DNA of 64,000 nucleotides from Piscinibacter gummiphilus (GTDB taxonomy: Bacteria; Pseudomonadota; Gammaproteobacteria; Burkholderiales; Burkholderiaceae_C). Each line of letters begins with the position of its first letter. Position 1 is the stretch's first letter. The notes under the pieces are model-generated. The model searched no databases and was not told the DNA's origin. It was given only the letters and a program-made list of their open reading frames with translations. Positions 52,742 through 61,382 of the stretch are shown here, piece after piece. The stretch spans positions 248,001-312,000 of the forward strand of contig NZ_CP136336.1 in NCBI RefSeq assembly GCF_032681285.1, written 5' to 3'. Both the position numbers and the translations under genes were made by a program.

Positions 52742-54445
52742 TCAGTCCAGTGAGACTTCGGCCCGCACCGCGCCAGCGCGGTCGGCCCGCGCGCTGAGCG
52801 CGAGGCGCGTGCCCTTGGGTGCGCGCACCACCCACTCGCCCACGGCGCGGTCGCCGGTGACCTCGCGCTGCGGCAGGAAGGCCTGCAGCGAGTTCTGCGG
52901 CGCATGGCCTTCGAGCTGCGGGCCTTCGGTGCGCTCCTGGCCGCTCACGAGCGACACCGTCGGGTCGCCCGCCGGCAGGTGGATCTCGAACACCACGCCG
53001 CGCACCGCCTTGCGCTCGAGCGCCCGCTTGGTCACGTAGGCCGGCAGCCAGCCGCTGTTGCCCACCGCGAAGCGCACGCGCCAGGTGTCAGGGCCGAGCG
53101 CGCGCACTTCGGTGCGCAGCACTTCGAGTTTCGGCAGCGAGAGCGTGATCTGCGTCATCCACTTCGGGAAGCGCGCGGCCTCGCGTTCGCGCAGGTGCGG
53201 CGGCGGGTTGCGCCAGTAGTTCATCTTGTCCCAGCCGCCGATCTCGACCGCCCCGAGCTGCGGGTGGTGGAAAGGCTTCCAGTCGACGTGCGCGAGGCCG
53301 CCGCACTGCTCGTCGCTCCACTTGAGCAGCTTCAGGTCGTCTTCCACCGGGTGCTCGCGGTACCAGTCGATCCACTTGTAGTCGGTGATGCCGGCTTCGC
53401 GGTTGGGCGCCCACATCTCCACCACCCAGAAGAGCGCGCCCAGGTGCTCGTAGAGCCAGTCCTGCGTGCCGGTGATGACTTCCTTGGGGTGGTATTTGAA
53501 GTCGTGCCAGATGCTGATGGCGGGGTAGCCGGTGAGCTTCTCGCCCAAGGCGCTGAAGCGCTTGTAGGCCCACAGGTCTTCGGGCGTCATGTCGTCGTCG
53601 CCGTGCGTGCCCGGTGGCCGCAGGATCACGCCGCTGTGCGTGTGGTAGCTGATGCCGGCGCCGATGTTGGGGTGCGCCAAGATGAAGTCGACCATCGCCC
53701 GCACCTCGGGCTCGCTGGTCGGGTAGGGGCCGGCGCCCACCTGCTCGTGCTCCTGCCGCCAGCCGGCGGGGAAGTTGCGGTTGAGGTCGAGGCCTTCGAG
53801 GTCCTTGTTGACCTTGATCGTGAGGCCGTCGTAGTTCTTCACGAAGCCTTCGGGCATCAGCCGGTAGTACTCGCCTCCGAACTCGCCCGGCTCGCGCGGC
53901 ACCATGAGGCGCGGGTCTTGCGCGCACTTCTTGTAGGCGCCGTGCGGGTCGCGCTGGCGCATGAAGAGGATGCGGCCGTCACCGTCGACGTCTTCCATCG
54001 TGAGGCCGTCGACCGGCTCGTCGTCGAAGGGGTAGCGGCGTGTGGATGAGCGGATGTGCCGCGGCCGCTCGGCGAGCGCGAGCTCGGCGCCGTCGGGGTT
54101 GAGGCGCGGGCAGAGGTAGACCACGCGGGTGTCGAGCAGGTGCGCGATCTCGCGGTCGGTCTCGAAGCCCTGCACCAGCTGCTGCAGGTAGTACAGCACC
54201 GCGGTGCTGGCGGTGAGTTCGGCCGCATGGATGTTGCCGTCGACCCAGAAGCCGGGCTTGTCGGCGGCCTCGCCGGTGTGGGTGTTGGTCACGGTCACCA
54301 CCCAGATGTCGCGCCCTTCGTGGCTCTTGCCGATGCTGTCCACCCGCACCAGGGCCGGGTAGGCGGTGGCGTAGTCGAAGAGCAGCTGGGTCAGCGCGTC
54401 GTAGGGGTAGAACGTGTCGAAGCGTTGGGCGGGTGGCTGGGGCAT
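52742..54445 (-). CDS. M14-family zinc carboxypeptidase
   Basis: 567 residues, no signal peptide. Zinc ligands: His73 and Glu76 in GNIHAAE and a later His in GISYHTHSG; substrate-binding Arg in PRLNPDGAE / DLNRNFPAGWR, and the catalytic Glu probably in FWVVEMWAPN. A C-terminal domain of about 130 residues (VLRTEVRALGPDTWRVRFAVGNSGWLPAYVT) is beta-rich. Cleaves C-terminal residues of peptides or related amides. ATG at 54445 was used; the next upstream ATG only adds an unrelated 21-residue lead. Confidence 0.88.
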   Translation of the reverse strand: MPQPPAQRFDTFYPYDALTQLLFDYATAYPALVRVDSIGKSHEGRDIWVVTVTNTHTGEAADKPGFWVDGNIHAAELTASTAVLYYLQQLVQGFETDREIAHLLDTRVVYLCPRLNPDGAELALAERPRHIRSSTRRYPFDDEPVDGLTMEDVDGDGRILFMRQRDPHGAYKKCAQDPRLMVPREPGEFGGEYYRLMPEGFVKNYDGLTIKVNKDLEGLDLNRNFPAGWRQEHEQVGAGPYPTSEPEVRAMVDFILAHPNIGAGISYHTHSGVILRPPGTHGDDDMTPEDLWAYKRFSALGEKLTGYPAISIWHDFKYHPKEVITGTQDWLYEHLGALFWVVEMWAPNREAGITDYKWIDWYREHPVEDDLKLLKWSDEQCGGLAHVDWKPFHHPQLGAVEIGGWDKMNYWRNPPPHLREREAARFPKWMTQITLSLPKLEVLRTEVRALGPDTWRVRFAVGNSGWLPAYVTKRALERKAVRGVVFEIHLPAGDPTVSLVSGQERTEGPQLEGHAPQNSLQAFLPQREVTGDRAVGEWVVRAPKGTRLALSARADRAGAVRAEVSLD

Positions 54446-54492
54446 GGTGCGCGAGGGTAGCGACGAGGAAACCCCCATCTTGCCGCAGGGCC

Positions 54493-54512
54493 TTGACATA
54501 GAGTGCACTCTA
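54493..54512 (+). promoter_or_regulatory. -35 box with MerR-type palindromic operator
   Basis: TTGACA (54493-54498) is followed at once by the perfect 14-base palindrome TAGAGTGCACTCTA (54499-54512). MerR-family activators bind just such palindromes between the -35 and an over-spaced -10 element; known operators of the NmlR/AdhR type have similar TTGAC...AGAGT...ACTCT layout. The second gene of the operon encodes a MerR-family regulator, so autoregulation is likely. The -10 is weak (CCCAAT 19 bases on). Confidence 0.7.
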
Positions 54513-54557
54513 GATCGCCCAATGCCGAGCTCCCTCTCACCTCACCAGGAGCTGACC

Positions 54558-55001
54558 ATGAGCACCACCTCTCTTGCTGCCGAAAACACCCGTGTCGCGC
54601 GCCGCTTCATCGAGTGTTTCAACGACAACGACATTCCAGGCGTACTCGACCTCTTCGCCGACGACATCTGCTACCGGCTGATGGGCAAGCCCGACCGGCT
54701 GCCGAGTTCCGGCCCGAAAGACAAGGCGCAGATCGCCGCCGTCTTCGAGCGCATGAATTCGCGGCTGAACGGCGGCCTGCGCATGTGGGTCAAGAACACC
54801 ATCGCCGAGCGCGACCAGGTCGCGATGGAAGTGGAATCGCGCGGCGAGCTGAAGAACGGCCGCGTCTACAACAACGAGTACCACATGCTTATCACGCTGC
54901 GTGACGGCAAGATCGTCGACCTGAAGGAGTACTACGACACCTTCCACGTGTGGGACACCTGGTTTCGCCCCGACGAACCGGCCACGACCAAGAGCGCCTG
55001 A
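54558..55001 (+). CDS. SnoaL-like/limonene-epoxide-hydrolase-like protein
   Basis: 147 residues with the NTF2/SnoaL cone fold: ARRFIECFNDNDIPGVLDLFADDICYRLMG at the start and YHMLITLRDGKIVDLKEYYDTFHVWDTWF at the end. This group covers epoxide hydrolases, isomerases and binding proteins; the catalytic identity is not visible. First gene of an operon with the MerR regulator, whose ATG overlaps its TGA (TGATG), behind the palindromic promoter. Confidence 0.85.
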   Translation: MSTTSLAAENTRVARRFIECFNDNDIPGVLDLFADDICYRLMGKPDRLPSSGPKDKAQIAAVFERMNSRLNGGLRMWVKNTIAERDQVAMEVESRGELKNGRVYNNEYHMLITLRDGKIVDLKEYYDTFHVWDTWFRPDEPATTKSA

Positions 55002-55483
55002 TGCCCCGCAAGCCCGGCACGATCAAGATCGGCGAGCTGTCTCGCCGCACCCTGCGCAGCGTGCACACCATCCGCTGGTACGAGACGCAGGGCCTGATGC
55101 CGGGCGTGCAGCGCGACCCTGCCGGCCGCCGCCTCTACCAGGAAGAGCACGTGGCCTGGCTCGACCTGATGGAGCGGCTGCGCCTCACGGGCATGACGAT
55201 CGGCGAGATGCGGCGCTACGCCACGCTCGTGAAGCAGGGCAAGGCGACGATCGCCGACCGGCATGCGCTCTTCGCCGCGCACCGCGAGCGGGTGCTTGCG
55301 ACCATCGAAGACTGGAAGCTCGGCCTCCAGCTGCTCGACCGCAAGCTCGACTATTACGGCGAGTGGCTCGCCAGCGGCAAGCGGCCGGTGGTGGGGCCTT
55401 ACGAGGTCACACCACCGCCGACCCGTCCACGAACACCTTCAGCTCGCCCGGCTGCAGCGCGACCCAAGGCTCGTCGGCCGTGA
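55001..55483 (+). CDS. MerR-family transcriptional regulator
   Basis: 160 residues. The winged helix (IKIGELSRRTLRSVHTIRWYETQGLMP, GRRLYQEEHVAWLDLMERLRLTGMTIGEMRRYATL) is intact; a dimerisation coiled coil follows (FAAHRERVLATIEDWKLGLQLLDRKLDYYGEWL). No metal-binding cysteines, so it likely senses an organic compound or redox stress as in the AdhR branch. The last 25 residues are Pro/Ala/Arg-rich and read through the 3' end of the convergent amidotransferase gene (77-base overlap). Coupled to the SnoaL gene by one base. Confidence 0.9.
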   Translation: MPRKPGTIKIGELSRRTLRSVHTIRWYETQGLMPGVQRDPAGRRLYQEEHVAWLDLMERLRLTGMTIGEMRRYATLVKQGKATIADRHALFAAHRERVLATIEDWKLGLQLLDRKLDYYGEWLASGKRPVVGPYEVTPPPTRPRTPSARPAAARPKARRP

Positions 55484-56162
55484 GCGGCTCCGTCACCACG
55501 ACGGCCACCCGGTCGTGGGGCGTGGTGACCTGGGCGAAGTCGACGCTCATGTCCTCGTCTTGCAGCCGCGCCGCGCGAAACGGGTGCTGGCGCACGATGT
55601 AGTGCAGCTTGGTCGAGCAGTGGGCCCACAAGGCCTGGCCGTTGCTCAGCATGAAGTTGAAGGTGCCGTGCGCGGCGATGCGCGGCACGAGTTCGCCGAG
55701 CGTGCGCGTGAGTTCGGCGATGGTGGGCACGCCGGCGTGCGCCTTGGCGAGCTCCTGCATGAGCCAGCAGAAGGCGCGCTCGCTGTCGGTGTCGCCCACC
55801 GGGTGGAAGGCGCTGTGCAGCGTGGGTGCGTAGCCCTTCAGGTCGCCGTTGTGCGCAAACGCCCAGTAGCGGCCCCACAGCTCGCGTTGGAAAGGGTGCG
55901 TGTTCTGAAGCGCCACGCGCCCCTGCGTGGCCTTGCGGATGTGCGCGATGACGTTGGCGCTGTGGATGGGGTAGCGCCGCACCATCTCGGCCACCGGCGA
56001 GACGGCGGCGCTCTGCGCATCGACGAAGAGGCGCACGCCGGCGTCTTCGAAGAAGGCGATGCCGAAGCCGTCCTTGTGCTCCTCGGCGCGTTTCGAGAAG
56101 CCGGTGAAGCTGAACACGAGGTCGGTCGGTGTGTTGGCATTCATGCCCAGGAGCTGGCACAT
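55407..56162 (-). CDS. class II glutamine amidotransferase (YafJ-like)
   Basis: 251 residues starting Met-Cys-Gln-Leu-Leu-Gly: Cys2 becomes the N-terminal nucleophile after Met removal. HKDGFGIAFFEDAG, HIRKATQGRVALQNTHPF and FAHNGDLKGY are the Ntn amidotransferase landmarks. A stand-alone glutaminase domain of the YafJ/DUG3 type; the acceptor is unknown. It is the second gene after the FAD reductase on the minus strand with 5 bases between, and its 3' end overlaps the MerR gene. Confidence 0.9.
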   Translation of the reverse strand: MCQLLGMNANTPTDLVFSFTGFSKRAEEHKDGFGIAFFEDAGVRLFVDAQSAAVSPVAEMVRRYPIHSANVIAHIRKATQGRVALQNTHPFQRELWGRYWAFAHNGDLKGYAPTLHSAFHPVGDTDSERAFCWLMQELAKAHAGVPTIAELTRTLGELVPRIAAHGTFNFMLSNGQALWAHCSTKLHYIVRQHPFRAARLQDEDMSVDFAQVTTPHDRVAVVVTEPLTADEPWVALQPGELKVFVDGSAVV

Positions 56163-56167
56163 GGTGG

Positions 56168-57367
56168 CTACTCCGTGAACAAGCGGAAGACACCCTTCGC
56201 GCTGAGCAGCTGCGCCGGGTTGCCGTTCTCTTCGAGCACGCCGGCCATGCGCCGGATGAGGCGCTCGCTCTTGCGCGCACGCCAGATCAGCAGGTCGACC
56301 AGCCACGGGTGCGCGTTGACGCGGTTGGCGCGCTCGTAGAGCTGGAAGCGCGGCTTGAGTGCGAGCAGGCTCTGCTCGTAGCCCTGGCGCACGTCGGCAT
56401 CCGAGCGCTTGCCGGCAAGCGCCTCGGCGGCGAGCAGGCCGGTCTCGAGCGCCTTGCCGATGCCTTCGCCGGTGAAGGCGTAGGTGCTGCCCGCGGCCTC
56501 GCCCGTCACCAGCAGGCCCGGGCGGCTGTAGCGCGCGCCATCGAGCGTGCAGCGCAGCGGCGCACCCTTCAGCGGGCCGAGCAGCTCGCCGCCGGCCATC
56601 AGCTCGCGTGCCGGGGCGTAGAACTCGCAGAAGCTTTCGAAGAGCCGCTTCAGGTTCACGTCTTCCTTCGCGTGGCCGAAGACGCCGACGCCGATGTTGA
56701 ACACGCCGTCGGCGCACGGGAAGATCCAGCCGTACCCCGGCCGCAGCTGGCGGTGCCACACCACTTCGAGCGCGCGGATCTGGCCGATCTGCGACGCGTT
56801 CTTCACATAACCGCGCAGCGCCACGGCCGACGGCCCCTGCCTGTCGCAAAGCCCCGCGGCCAGCAGCGCCTGCGGCACGGCGCCGGTGGCCAGCACCACC
56901 CAGTCGGCATGGAGCTCGCGCGCCTCGCCGCCCTGCGAGAGCCGCGCGCCGCACACGCGGCCGGCGGTGTCGGTGAGCGGCGCGTCGAAGTGCACTGGCG
57001 CAAACATGCGTGCGCCGGCGCGCACCGCGTTGCGGCAGACGATGTCGTCGAGCTCGCGCCGCGGCAGCACCGCCAGGCGGCCCGGCACGTCGACACGCCC
57101 ACCGCGCGGCGCGATGCAGCCCACGTGCGTGGCGCGCTGCGCACGCGCCATCACCTCGTCGAGCACACCCAGGCGCGCGAGCGCCGTGTGCGCATCGGGG
57201 ATGAGCCCGTCGCCGCACACCTTCTCGCGCGGGAAGCTGCGCTGGTCGACCAGCACCACGTCTTTGCCGGCCCGCGCGAGCGCGGTGGCGGCAGCGCTGC
57301 CGGCGGGGCCGGCGCCCACCACCAGCACCTCGCAGCGCTCGGGGAGTTGGGCCAGGGTCAGGTTCAT
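56168..57367 (-). CDS. geranylgeranyl reductase-family FAD oxidoreductase
   Basis: 399 residues. FAD motif VLVVGAGPAGSAAATALARAG at the N-terminus, REKVCGDGL with the conserved Cys-Gly-Asp-Gly, and GLLVTGEAAGSTYAFTGEGIGKALETGLLAAEAL with the second FAD contact. This matches the GGR branch that reduces isoprenoid double bonds or, in proteobacteria, handles other hydrophobic compounds. ATG at 57367. Probably in one transcript with the amidotransferase. Confidence 0.88.
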   Translation of the reverse strand: MNLTLAQLPERCEVLVVGAGPAGSAAATALARAGKDVVLVDQRSFPREKVCGDGLIPDAHTALARLGVLDEVMARAQRATHVGCIAPRGGRVDVPGRLAVLPRRELDDIVCRNAVRAGARMFAPVHFDAPLTDTAGRVCGARLSQGGEARELHADWVVLATGAVPQALLAAGLCDRQGPSAVALRGYVKNASQIGQIRALEVVWHRQLRPGYGWIFPCADGVFNIGVGVFGHAKEDVNLKRLFESFCEFYAPARELMAGGELLGPLKGAPLRCTLDGARYSRPGLLVTGEAAGSTYAFTGEGIGKALETGLLAAEALAGKRSDADVRQGYEQSLLALKPRFQLYERANRVNAHPWLVDLLIWRARKSERLIRRMAGVLEENGNPAQLLSAKGVFRLFTE

Positions 57368-57585
57368 CCGGCAAGCATAGCGGCCCGCTTTCACCCACCC
57401 GTGTGACAGGCTGGCGCAAGGTGCGCGCGAGCACTGCAGCAAGAGGCTGCAAGTTTGCGGGAAAACACCTTGTTGTGATCGATCCGCGATCTCACTGATG
57501 ATCCTTCGGCACCCTGCCGACTCGATGCAGGGACGGATGGCGGCGCCCAGCCGGCCAGCCTCGAATCACACAGGAGACCTCCCGC

Positions 57586-59697
57586 ATGAAGAAGCATTGG
57601 ATCGCCGCGCTGGCCGTGGCGTTGGGTGCCGGCGTGCAGCTCGCCGCGCTCGCACAGGCGCCCGCCAAGGGCTCGGAAGAGCACATCCGCGCCGTCACCT
57701 CACGCATCGATGGCCGCGCCATCGCCAACAACACCACCACGCGCGACTGGCCAAGCTACGGCCTCGACTACGCCGAGACCCGCTTCAGCCGCCTCGACCA
57801 GATCAACGAGAAGAACGTCAAGGAGCTTGGCCTCGTCTGGAGCTACAACCTCGAATCCACTCGTGGCGTGGAGTCGACCCCGCTGGTGGTCGACGGGATC
57901 ATGTACGTCACCGCCTCGTGGAGCGTGGTGCACGCGGTCGACGTGCGCACCGGCAAGCGCATCTGGACGTATGACCCCAAGGTGCCGCGCGAAGTCGGCG
58001 TGAAGGGCTGCTGCGACGTGGTCAACCGCGGCGTGGCGCTCCACAAGGGCAAGGTCTACGTCGGCTCGTTCGACGCGCGCTTGATCGCGCTGGATGCGGC
58101 CACCGGCAAGCTGGTGTGGGAGAAAGACACCTCCATCGACCGCAAGCGCCCCTACACGATCACCGGCGCGCCCAGAGTGTTCAAGGGCATGGTGATCATC
58201 GGCAACGGCGGCGCCGAGTACGGCGTGCGCGGCTACATCACGGCGTATGACGCCGAGACCGGCGCCGAGAAGTGGCGTTTCTTCACCGTGCCGGGCGACC
58301 CGGCCAAGCCTTATGAGAACGAGGCCCTCGCCCGCGCCGCCAAGACTTGGGACCCGAGCAACAAGTACTGGGAAGCCGGCGGTGGCGGCACCGTGTGGGA
58401 CAGCATCACCTTCGACCCCAAGCTCAACCTGCTCTACATCGGCACCGGCAACGGCTCGCCGTGGTCGCGTGCCAAGCGCAGCCCGGGCGGCGGCGACAAC
58501 CTCTTCCTCGCCTCCATCGTCGCGATCAACCCCGACACCGGCAAGTACGTGTGGCACTACCAGGAAACGCCGGGCGACAACTGGGACTACACCTCGACGC
58601 AGCCGATGATCCTGGCCGACATCAAGCTCGGCGGCAAGACGCGCAAGGTGATCCTGCATGCGCCGAAGAACGGCTTCTTCTTCGTCATCGACCGCACCAA
58701 CGGCAAGTTCATCAGCGCGAAGAACTTCGTCGACGTGAACTGGGCGACGGGCTACGACGAGAAAGGCTTCCCCATCGAGACCGCGATCGCCCGCAGCGCC
58801 GACAAGGGCTACGACAGCATCCCCGGCCCGCTGGGCGCGCACAACTGGCACCCGATGTCGTTCAGCCCGAAGACGGGCCTCGTCTACCTGCCGGCGCAGA
58901 ACATCCCGCTGACGCTGATGGACAACAAGAACTACAAGTTCAACGAGATGACGCTCGGCGTGCCCGGCTCCAACCAGGGCTGGAACACCGCGATGTTCAT
59001 CGGCGCGGTACCCGCCACCAGCAAACCCTTCGGCCGCCTGCTGGCGTGGGACCCGGTCCGGCAGAAGGAAGCCTGGCGCCATGAGCATGTGTCGCCGTGG
59101 AACGGCGGCACCCTCGCGACCGCCGGCAACGTCGTGTTCCAGGGCACGGCGGAGGGCCGCTTCATGGCCTTCAACGCCAGCACCGGCGAGAAGCTCTGGG
59201 AAACACCCACCGGCACCGGCGTGATCGCCGCGCCCAGCACCTACATGGTCGACGGCAAGCAGTACGTGTCGATCGCGGTCGGTTGGGGCGGCTCGTACGG
59301 CGTCTCGCAGCGCGCCAGCGACAAGGTCGGCCCGGGCACGGTCTACACCTTCGCGGTGGGGGCGAAGAACCCGATGCCCGAGATGGCGCAGGTGAAGATG
59401 AACGCGTTGCTGCAAGGCGTGGCCTACGACCCCAAGCAGGTGCCCGAAGGCCAGGGCCTGTACGTGGCGAGCTGCGTGCTCTGCCACGGCGTGCCGGGCG
59501 TCGACCGCGGCGGCAACATCCCCAACCTCGGCTACTCGCACCCCGACGTGATCAACAACCTCGAGGCTTATGTGCTGGGTGGCGCGGCCAAGGAGCGCGG
59601 CATGCCCGACTTCACCGGCCGGCTGAAGCCCGAAGACATCCCGAAGCTGAAGGCCTTCATCCAGGGCGTGCCGGATTCGATCCGGCCGAAGAAGTAG
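57586..59697 (+). CDS. PQQ-dependent quinohemoprotein alcohol dehydrogenase
   Basis: 703 residues. Signal peptide to about residue 24; an eight-bladed propeller follows with the vicinal disulfide CysCys at 142-143 and catalytic Asp334 in GDNWDYTSTQP. Residue 336 is Thr, not the extra Asp of lanthanide enzymes, so the calcium type is expected. A C-terminal class I cytochrome c domain has CVLCH at 630-634. Type II (soluble) quinohemoprotein, oxidising alcohols or diols in the periplasm and handing electrons to the respiratory chain. AGGAG precedes the ATG. No pqq synthesis genes are seen here. Confidence 0.93.
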   Translation: MKKHWIAALAVALGAGVQLAALAQAPAKGSEEHIRAVTSRIDGRAIANNTTTRDWPSYGLDYAETRFSRLDQINEKNVKELGLVWSYNLESTRGVESTPLVVDGIMYVTASWSVVHAVDVRTGKRIWTYDPKVPREVGVKGCCDVVNRGVALHKGKVYVGSFDARLIALDAATGKLVWEKDTSIDRKRPYTITGAPRVFKGMVIIGNGGAEYGVRGYITAYDAETGAEKWRFFTVPGDPAKPYENEALARAAKTWDPSNKYWEAGGGGTVWDSITFDPKLNLLYIGTGNGSPWSRAKRSPGGGDNLFLASIVAINPDTGKYVWHYQETPGDNWDYTSTQPMILADIKLGGKTRKVILHAPKNGFFFVIDRTNGKFISAKNFVDVNWATGYDEKGFPIETAIARSADKGYDSIPGPLGAHNWHPMSFSPKTGLVYLPAQNIPLTLMDNKNYKFNEMTLGVPGSNQGWNTAMFIGAVPATSKPFGRLLAWDPVRQKEAWRHEHVSPWNGGTLATAGNVVFQGTAEGRFMAFNASTGEKLWETPTGTGVIAAPSTYMVDGKQYVSIAVGWGGSYGVSQRASDKVGPGTVYTFAVGAKNPMPEMAQVKMNALLQGVAYDPKQVPEGQGLYVASCVLCHGVPGVDRGGNIPNLGYSHPDVINNLEAYVLGGAAKERGMPDFTGRLKPEDIPKLKAFIQGVPDSIRPKK

Positions 59698-59719
59698 GCG
59701 GCGCTCGATCTCCACGACC

Positions 59720-59747
59720 AGAGGCCGGGTCACGCCCGGCCTTTTTC
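59720..59747 (+). terminator. Rho-independent terminator after the PQQ dehydrogenase
   Basis: AGGCCGGG (59722-59729) and CCCGGCCT (59735-59742) form a perfect 8-bp stem with a 5-base loop, followed by TTTTT. It starts 25 bases after the dehydrogenase stop. Confidence 0.85.
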
Positions 59748-59769
59748 ATGCGAGCGCCCCTGAAATGAC

Positions 59770-59801
59770 GCAGGCGCTCCCACCGAAGTGTGGAGCGCCT
59801 G
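59770..59801. repeat. strong hairpin in the gap before the aldose dehydrogenase
   Basis: GCAGGCGCTCC and GGAGCGCCTGC, exact reverse complements of 11 bases, around a loop of about 10 bases. It lacks a T-run. On the minus strand it comes just after a 13-codon reading frame with a near-perfect ribosome site, so it may belong to a small RNA or leader. Confidence 0.45.
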
Positions 59802-59825
59802 CGGGTCCGGCAATGACGCCGAAGA

Positions 59826-59867
59826 CTATGTTCGGGGAGTCACCCCGGACCGTGTGGATGTAGACAC
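59826..59867 (-). CDS. possible 13-codon small ORF
   Basis: GTG start, TAG stop, 13 codons (V-STSTRSGVTPRT), preceded at the right distance by GAAAGGAGGTGG, which is complementary to almost the whole anti-Shine-Dalgarno end of 16S rRNA. Such a site is rare by chance in the middle of a 259-base gap. A hairpin CGGGG/CCCCG lies inside and the 11-bp hairpin follows. It could be a leader peptide, a tiny protein or a translated regulatory RNA; no known family is recognised. Confidence 0.3.
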   Translation of the reverse strand: MSTSTRSGVTPRT

Positions 59868-59956
59868 TGACCACCTCCTTTCGCAGTTGAAGGAAGCGCC
59901 AGGGTAGACCATATGGGTTGGCCATGTGTCGGTATGTGGATTGCCGGAGTACCCCC

Positions 59957-61183
59957 ATGAAGACACTCCCCGCACGCACCTTGCTCGCTGGCGCGATCCT
60001 CCTCGTCAGCGCATCGACCTGGGCCCAGGCAGGGCCGTCCCCGGGCTGCCAGCCGCTGGAGACCCGCGAGGCCAATGCGACCTCGCAACAACCGGCGTTC
60101 GCCGGCCAGACCCGCGCCTGTGCCGCGCCGCGCAGCGCGCCGGTCACGGTGACCGTGCTGGCCACCGGCCTCGTGAAGCCGTGGGCGGTGGAGCCGCTGC
60201 CCGACGGCCACCTGCTCGTGACGGAGAAGCCGGGGCGCATGCGCATCGTTTCGCCCTCCGGCCAACTGGGCGCACCGCTTGCTGGCTTGCCGGCCGTCGA
60301 CGCCCGCGGGCAAGGCGGCCTGCTCGACGTGGCGCTCAGCCCCGGGTTCGCCACCGACCGCACCGTCTACTGGAGCTACTCCGAGCCACGCCAGGGCGGC
60401 AATGGCACGAGCGTGGCGAAAGGCGTGCTCTCGGCCGACCGCACGAAGCTCGAGCAGGTGCGCGTGATCCTGCGCACCTCGCCCACCTACGACGGCGACA
60501 AGCACTTCGGCTCGCGCCTCGCCTTCGGCCCCGACGGCATGCTCTACGTGACGATGGGCGAGCGTTCCGACAGGGCGACGCGCCCGCAGGCCCAGGCGAT
60601 GAACAGCCACCTCGGCAAGATCCTGCGCCTCCAGCCCGACGGCAGCGTGCCGCCCGACAACCCCTTCGTCGGCCGTGCCGGCGCCCTGCCCGAGATCTGG
60701 ACCGTCGGCCACCGAAACGTGCAGGCGGCCGCCTTCGACCCGCAGGGCACGCTCTGGGTGGTGGAGATGGGCACGCGTGGCGGCGACGAGCTCAACCTCG
60801 TCGAGAAGGGCCGCAACTACGGCTGGCCGCTCATCGCTTACGGCGAGGAATATTCGGGCCAGCCCATCGGCCCCGGAGCCACCGCACGCGAGGGCCTCGT
60901 CCAGCCGGCGTATTACTGGGACCCGGTCATCGCGCCTTCGGGGGCGCAGTGGTACACAGGCGATGCCTTCCCGGCGTGGAAAGGCAACCTTTTCATCGGC
61001 GGGCTGAAGGACCGGAAACTCGTGCGGCTCGTGCTCGACGGGCACCGTGTGGTCGGCGAGGAATGGCTGCTGGCGGAGCGCGGCAAGCGGATTCGCGACG
61101 TGCGGCAGGACGCAGCCGGCGCGCTCTTCGTCGTGACCGACGAGAACGAGGGCGAGCTCTGGAAGATCACGCCGGGGCCGTGA
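59957..61183 (+). CDS. PQQ-type soluble aldose sugar dehydrogenase
   Basis: 408 residues. Signal peptide ends at about ASTWAQA. The six-bladed propeller of the YliI/Asd family: VKPWAVEPLPDGHLLVTEKPGRM, GQGGLLDVALSPGF, DKHFGSRLAFGPDGMLYVTMGER, GHRNVQAAAFDP, EMGTRGGDELNLVEKGRNYGWP. It oxidises aldoses such as glucose or arabinose in the periplasm with PQQ. ATG at 59957 precedes the signal. It lies between the alcohol dehydrogenase and the xylan genes, so pentose oxidation is a sensible role. Confidence 0.9.
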   Translation: MKTLPARTLLAGAILLVSASTWAQAGPSPGCQPLETREANATSQQPAFAGQTRACAAPRSAPVTVTVLATGLVKPWAVEPLPDGHLLVTEKPGRMRIVSPSGQLGAPLAGLPAVDARGQGGLLDVALSPGFATDRTVYWSYSEPRQGGNGTSVAKGVLSADRTKLEQVRVILRTSPTYDGDKHFGSRLAFGPDGMLYVTMGERSDRATRPQAQAMNSHLGKILRLQPDGSVPPDNPFVGRAGALPEIWTVGHRNVQAAAFDPQGTLWVVEMGTRGGDELNLVEKGRNYGWPLIAYGEEYSGQPIGPGATAREGLVQPAYYWDPVIAPSGAQWYTGDAFPAWKGNLFIGGLKDRKLVRLVLDGHRVVGEEWLLAERGKRIRDVRQDAAGALFVVTDENEGELWKITPGP

Positions 61184-61382
61184 CGGCCTCGACCCCTGGC
61201 GCCTCATGCCAGGAGGCCGGCTCGAGCGCACTGGCCGCTGCGAGGTAGCACATCCGTCAGGGCCGGGCTTGTATGAATGCGGGGCACACAAGCACCAATC
61301 GCAGCGCCAAGCCGCTTCAAGGAGGATCGCGTCCCCGGTTGGGCCGTCCGGCCCGTTTCAGCCCTTCAAAAGGAACGCGCCC

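Noticed and set aside
59826..59867. The 13-codon ORF as a pqqA peptide gene
   Set aside because: It lacks the Glu-X3-Tyr pair needed for PQQ formation, and no pqqBCDE genes are nearby.
59866..59885. String ACCACCTCCTTTCG on the plus strand as the 3' end of a 16S rRNA gene
   Set aside because: It is only the complement of a strong Shine-Dalgarno on the minus strand; no rRNA sequence surrounds it.
61184..61217. Hairpin-like GGCCTC/GAGGCC region after the aldose dehydrogenase as a terminator
   Set aside because: No T-run follows and the stem is interrupted, so the call is not supported well enough to list.
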